This document shows, piece after piece, positions 63,201-64,000 of a DNA stretch of 64,000 bases. The position numbers were made by a program, and so were the translations under genes. The notes beneath the pieces were generated by a model. The model did no database searches and was not told the DNA's origin. It saw only the letters and a program-made list of their open reading frames with translations. The stretch spans positions 62,782,966-62,846,965 of the forward strand of contig OX393576.1 in assembly GCA_947652605.1 (NCBI GenBank), written 5' to 3'. The stretch is from Elmis aenea. Taxonomy: Eukaryota > Arthropoda > Insecta > Coleoptera > Elmidae. Every line of letters starts with the position of its first letter. Within the stretch, counting starts at the first letter, position 1.

Positions 63201-63557
63201 CAGACAGTGGCTCCTTTCACTAAGCTTCATGTTGCAATTAAGGCATTTACATATTGGGGGGCATCACCTTTGGTTCGAGCTAAAATTTATTCCCCTCCTT
63301 CGACACCTTCGGCTCCAAGGAACCTACGCACATATGTTACTTACCAAAGACATCACAATGATGAGCTAGAAATTATCATAACATTTAGATGGAATGTTCC
63401 CCTGTACTCTAATGGAGTTATTAAAGGATATAAAATTACCTGGTTTTATATTGATGACACTGATGGGTTCGAAGTTAGCCAGAATGTATTAGGAAAGCCT
63501 ACAGACAAAGAATTTGTTTTAAATAATTCTCTAGAAGGACAAATTTATTATTTTCAG
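33202..63557 (+). CDS. sev: Sevenless/ROS1 receptor tyrosine kinase, N-terminal part (continues past window)
   Basis: Fifteen exons: 33202-33309, 44086-44145, 56181-56240, 56727-57044, 57627-57866, 58878-59019, 59092-59208, 60459-60771, 60842-61051, 61104-61423, 61486-61994, 62245-62434, 62492-62815, 62935-63116 and 63168-63557. All introns are GT/AG and the frame stays open for 1161 codons. The signal peptide is residues 1-20. A Cys-rich stretch (about 28-95) is split over tiny 20-codon exons. FN3 domains lie near 111-205 and 212-305, and a first propeller at about 349-590 contains IFYWTNGDD. A third FN3 is near 600-700 (W-Q-N-W-S-Y-E-I). A second propeller at about 705-960 contains KLYWSNP, YLYWSTG and SVYWIV. 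Two more FN3 follow (975-1070 and from 1078). Order and sequence match ROS1/Sevenless. Sevenless specifies the R7 photoreceptor in flies. Many N-x-S/T sites are present. Transmembrane and kinase exons lie beyond 64000. Confidence 0.93.
33567..35033. mobile_element. Palindromic CAGGGTG-family element in sev intron 1, with nested insertion
   Basis: Starts CAGGGTGGGCAAATTTCGATG and ends CATCGAAATTTGCCCACCCTG-TA. The outer arms pair over about 190 bases and resume at 34276-34364 after an unrelated insertion (33759-34275). The right arm at about 34765-35033 is intact, and its uninterrupted GTTTATGAATATAAAG...GTCATAAAACG shows where the left arm was split. The family block CACAGCCAACTATGGG is at about 34688. 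Confidence 0.8.
33759..34275 (+). mobile_element. SINE/RTE-tail-like insertion
   Basis: About 517 bp interrupting the left arm of the palindrome. It opens TGATTTACCCGGCGTTGCACG and contains GATCGAATCCCGTCC (34087-34101), similar to a tRNA B box, followed by a poly-T tract. It ends with a CAAACAAACAAACAAG run and (TA)n. Such tails occur in insect RTE elements and their SINEs. The class is an inference from these short marks. Confidence 0.5.
35034..37439. other. sev intron 1, featureless part
   Basis: AT-rich intron sequence. A lone family right end (AACCCTGTATATA) is at about 37338-37350. No exon, RNA gene or bounded repeat otherwise. Confidence 0.4.
37440..38141. mobile_element. Palindromic CAGGGTG-family element, 702 bp
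   Basis: TA-flanked, CAGGGTATCCCAAATTAGAT at the left and GGGACACCCTG at the right. The arms contain GCATGGGTATCTCGCTTATT and its complement, and pair for at least 120 bases. The centre includes CATAGCCAACTTCGCGGCC (about 37802), a diverged form of the family block. Confidence 0.8.
38522..39003. mobile_element. CAGGGTG-family element, 482 bp, diverged left end
   Basis: The left end CAGGATGTCCCAAATTCAAATTC and right end GAATTTGGGACACCCTG are between TA dinucleotides. The right arm has the usual AAGCGAGATCCCCATGC block; the left arm has lost its counterpart. It lies 380 bp from the previous element. Confidence 0.7.
39004..40340. other. sev intron 1, between palindrome and minisatellite
   Basis: AT-rich, no supported feature. 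Confidence 0.4.
40341..41320 (+). repeat. Minisatellite, about nine units of 106-113 bp
   Basis: Each unit begins GTTCTAACTTTGTAAT, then has CACAGGTTTTCTGGAAG, TTATACCTATTGTCTGTT and AATCGTATAGAAATGTG. Unit starts are at 40341, 40447, 40559, 40671, 40784, 40897, 41010, 41122 and 41234. The last unit is truncated and contains a T-rich expansion. Units differ by point changes and small indels, so array expansion is not very recent. There is no coding potential. Confidence 0.9.
41505..41551. repeat. Small hairpin
   Basis: ATAACCCGACAGGATG (41505-41520) and CATCCTGTCAGGTTAT (41536-41551) pair over 16 bases with a single mismatch around a 15-base loop. No bacterial terminator context applies in this intron; the role is unknown. 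Confidence 0.6.
42997..43621. mobile_element. Palindromic CAGGGTG-family element, 625 bp
   Basis: TA-flanked, CAGGGTGATTGAAATTCGAG at the left and CTCGAATTTCAATCACCCTG at the right. The arms pair over about 190 bases, including GCATGGGAATCTCGCTCATT and its complement. It lies about 460 bases before sev exon 2. Confidence 0.85.
44785..45250 (+). repeat. Three tandem units of about 165-180 bp in sev intron 2
   Basis: Each unit contains AACTTGATGAGATAGCGAA (starts at 44818, 44983 and 45162), then a CTGTGTGTGC-like word, GAATTCAGAG-like word and TATAAGNACAGC. The units are diverged by substitutions and small indels. Confidence 0.75.
45590..45960 (+). pseudogene. MULE (Mutator-like) transposase fragment
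   Basis: The frame from 45732 encodes HADATYKLNWHGFPDLLIGTSD, matching the MULE transposase catalytic-domain start (first D of the DDE in HADATYK). About 45870 the homology moves to another frame reading VCSSETTEDFRFVFSSL, the next conserved block. Upstream, EDNIRPFIVAYVI is also family-like, before a stop. A small remnant with at least one frameshift and no termini; not functional. Confidence 0.7.
45956..46051. repeat. Degenerate CCTAA/CCTGA pentamer repeats (telomere-like)
   Basis: The run is built of CCTAA, CCTGA and CCTTA-type pentamers, for example CCTAACCTGACCTTACC and CCTGACCTGACCTG. The complements TTAGG and TCAGG are the ancestral insect telomere repeat and the variant known in some beetles. 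Being short, mixed and intronic, it may be an interstitial telomere-like patch or an ordinary microsatellite. It directly follows the MULE fragment. Confidence 0.6.
47100..47539. mobile_element. Truncated CAGGGTG-family element
   Basis: The right end AAACACCCTG-TA is at 47531-47541. Inward are CCCATGG and the family block in the form CACCTACTACGACTGCCATTT at about 47190. No left terminus with CAGGGTG was found, so the left arm is lost or very diverged. Confidence 0.5.
47542..49956. other. sev intron 2, featureless part
   Basis: AT-rich, without bounded repeats, exons or RNA genes that I can support. Confidence 0.4.
50322..51756 (-). mobile_element. 5'-truncated LINE insertion with 12 bp TSD
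   Basis: The element is 50334-51744 on the minus strand, flanked by a perfect AACATATTTAGC duplication (50322-50333 and 51745-51756). Its 3' end is a (GAA)n-type tail (plus strand TTCTTCTTC at 50334-50356), and its 5' end starts inside the RT domain. A clean duplication and few mutations mark a recent insertion. It landed inside an older hAT-like element. Confidence 0.9.
50373..51744 (-). pseudogene. LINE reverse transcriptase, truncated and frameshifted
   Basis: Read from 51744 downward: NHLIIPIYKKG, EEQAAFRPGRQTSDNIF, LTFIDLKAAFD (motif A), KMNKGIKQGDSLSPLL (motif B), a small deletion and stop at about 51272, then NSLLYADDVVLIA (motif C), KIYYSLNKTKLGH, WYGHVIRTNP, and RGRPRRKWMDQIRD at the tail, ending RDARPTSDA. 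The only visible break in the last 410 codons is the few-base deletion after SPLL. The endonuclease part is missing through 5' truncation, so this copy cannot move by itself. It is the best-preserved member of the family also seen at 440-1416. Confidence 0.9.
52706..54829. other. sev intron 2, between elements
   Basis: AT-rich. A TATAGGGTGATTCG terminus at about 53947 resembles the CAGGGTG family left end without a clear partner. A 50-codon minus-strand frame at 52872-53024 begins like a signal peptide and is Cys-rich, but is unsupported. Confidence 0.35.
54830..55910 (+). mobile_element. Internally deleted LINE (ORF1-like part joined to C-terminal tail)
   Basis: The 5' part has LINE leader-protein words (LKGKNVYIDND, then KKGKKVRVAYQKLIVDNNIWLW), followed by KIRIGTWNTRSI, the start of an AP-endonuclease domain. 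Directly after, about 15 codons later, comes KRGRPRKTWQDEVKKA and LAKDRKTWKK, the extreme C-terminus of such elements. Nearly the whole endonuclease and all of the RT are therefore missing. The joined frame 55345-55860 (171 codons) is open; one frameshift at about 55355 separates it from the upstream leader part. Confidence 0.7.
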
Positions 63558-63690
63558 GTACGGATAATATGTATATGCGTTTATAAACTTTTGTACGTTT
63601 ATTATTATTGCAAAGCATGTGGTAAAATTATTGTTTTCTATAATTTTGTTGCAAAATTCCTTGTCATTCAATGTTTATTCTTTTGATTCA

Positions 63691-64000
63691 TCTCAAAGCC
63701 AACTATGGTTGCCATTTAAAATAAGAAAGTTAGGTGTAATATATCAATATTTGTATGAGTAAAAAACAATTGAACATCGCTATATTTTTAAGGACTAAAA
63801 ATCATGCCAAAAAGTCCTTAAAGTTTTACTCTATCTTTTCGTTCAAGCGAGATATTTAACATTTTTGATGTCTTTTTTAATACTCGAAATATAACCAACA
63901 CCTTTTTTGGCACTTTTCAAAAATGTTAAATATCTCACTTAAACGAATCGATAGAAAAAACTTTAAAGACATTTTTGGCATGATTTTTTGTGCTTAATAA
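63691..64000. repeat. Palindromic repeat in sev intron 15, running off the window
   Basis: AAGCCAACTATGGTTGCCATTT at 63697 is the internal block of the CAGGGTG family. Beyond it, AATCATGCCAAAAAGTCC with its continuation (63803-63875) has a near-exact reverse complement at about 63925-63988 (GGCATGATT). The terminal arms would lie outside, upstream in exon-adjacent DNA or past 64000, so the element is partial or rearranged. Confidence 0.6.

Overview
This is a 64 kb window of an AT-rich, transposon-dense insect genome. Several genes are intron-rich with clean GT/AG splice sites. Two yellow/MRJP-family genes and a Sevenless receptor point to Insecta. A beetle is my best guess, from the repeat content and a short array mixing CCTAA and CCTGA (TTAGG/TCAGG-like) units, but the sequence does not prove the order.

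Layout. (1) 0-4 kb: a decayed LINE and a roughly 620 bp DNA transposon carrying a broken MADF-domain frame. (2) 4.1-15.6 kb: a cluster of three small secreted Kazal-type inhibitor genes, one on + and two on -, all with three exons and phase-1 introns. A 1.25 kb hAT-like element with an 8 bp target duplication lies between the first two. A 2.3 kb Penelope-like element (RT plus GIY-YIG), with an inverted copy of its tail and a 12 bp target duplication, sits inside intron 2 of the third. (3) 18-24.5 kb: two tandem yellow-family genes with identical exon phases and a shared promoter module. (4) 25.1-29.2 kb: the ARMH3 (C10orf76) orthologue, with a 1.2 kb near-complete palindrome in intron 2. (5) 29.2-32.3 kb: inverted repeats, a small hAT-like MITE and a decayed LINE. 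(6) 33.2 kb to the window end: the 5' part of a Sevenless/ROS1 receptor tyrosine kinase gene. Fifteen exons encode signal peptide, Cys-rich region, FN3 domains and YWTD propellers. The transmembrane and kinase parts lie beyond the window. Its first two introns (10.8 and 12 kb) are filled with palindromic elements, LINEs, a nested hAT/LINE pair, a 112 bp minisatellite and a MULE transposase fragment.

The most distinctive non-coding signal is a dispersed family of palindromic elements bounded by TA-CAGGGTG...CACCCTG-TA: seven complete copies, several partial ones, and a shared internal block. Copies in introns of ARMH3, sev and one yellow gene would put long hairpins in pre-mRNAs. The second most interesting signal is a hammerhead-ribozyme-like fold in both inverted tails of the Penelope-like element. 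No RNA gene, CRISPR array or bacterial feature was seen. All exon models come from reading splice sites and frames by eye; no database or transcript was consulted.
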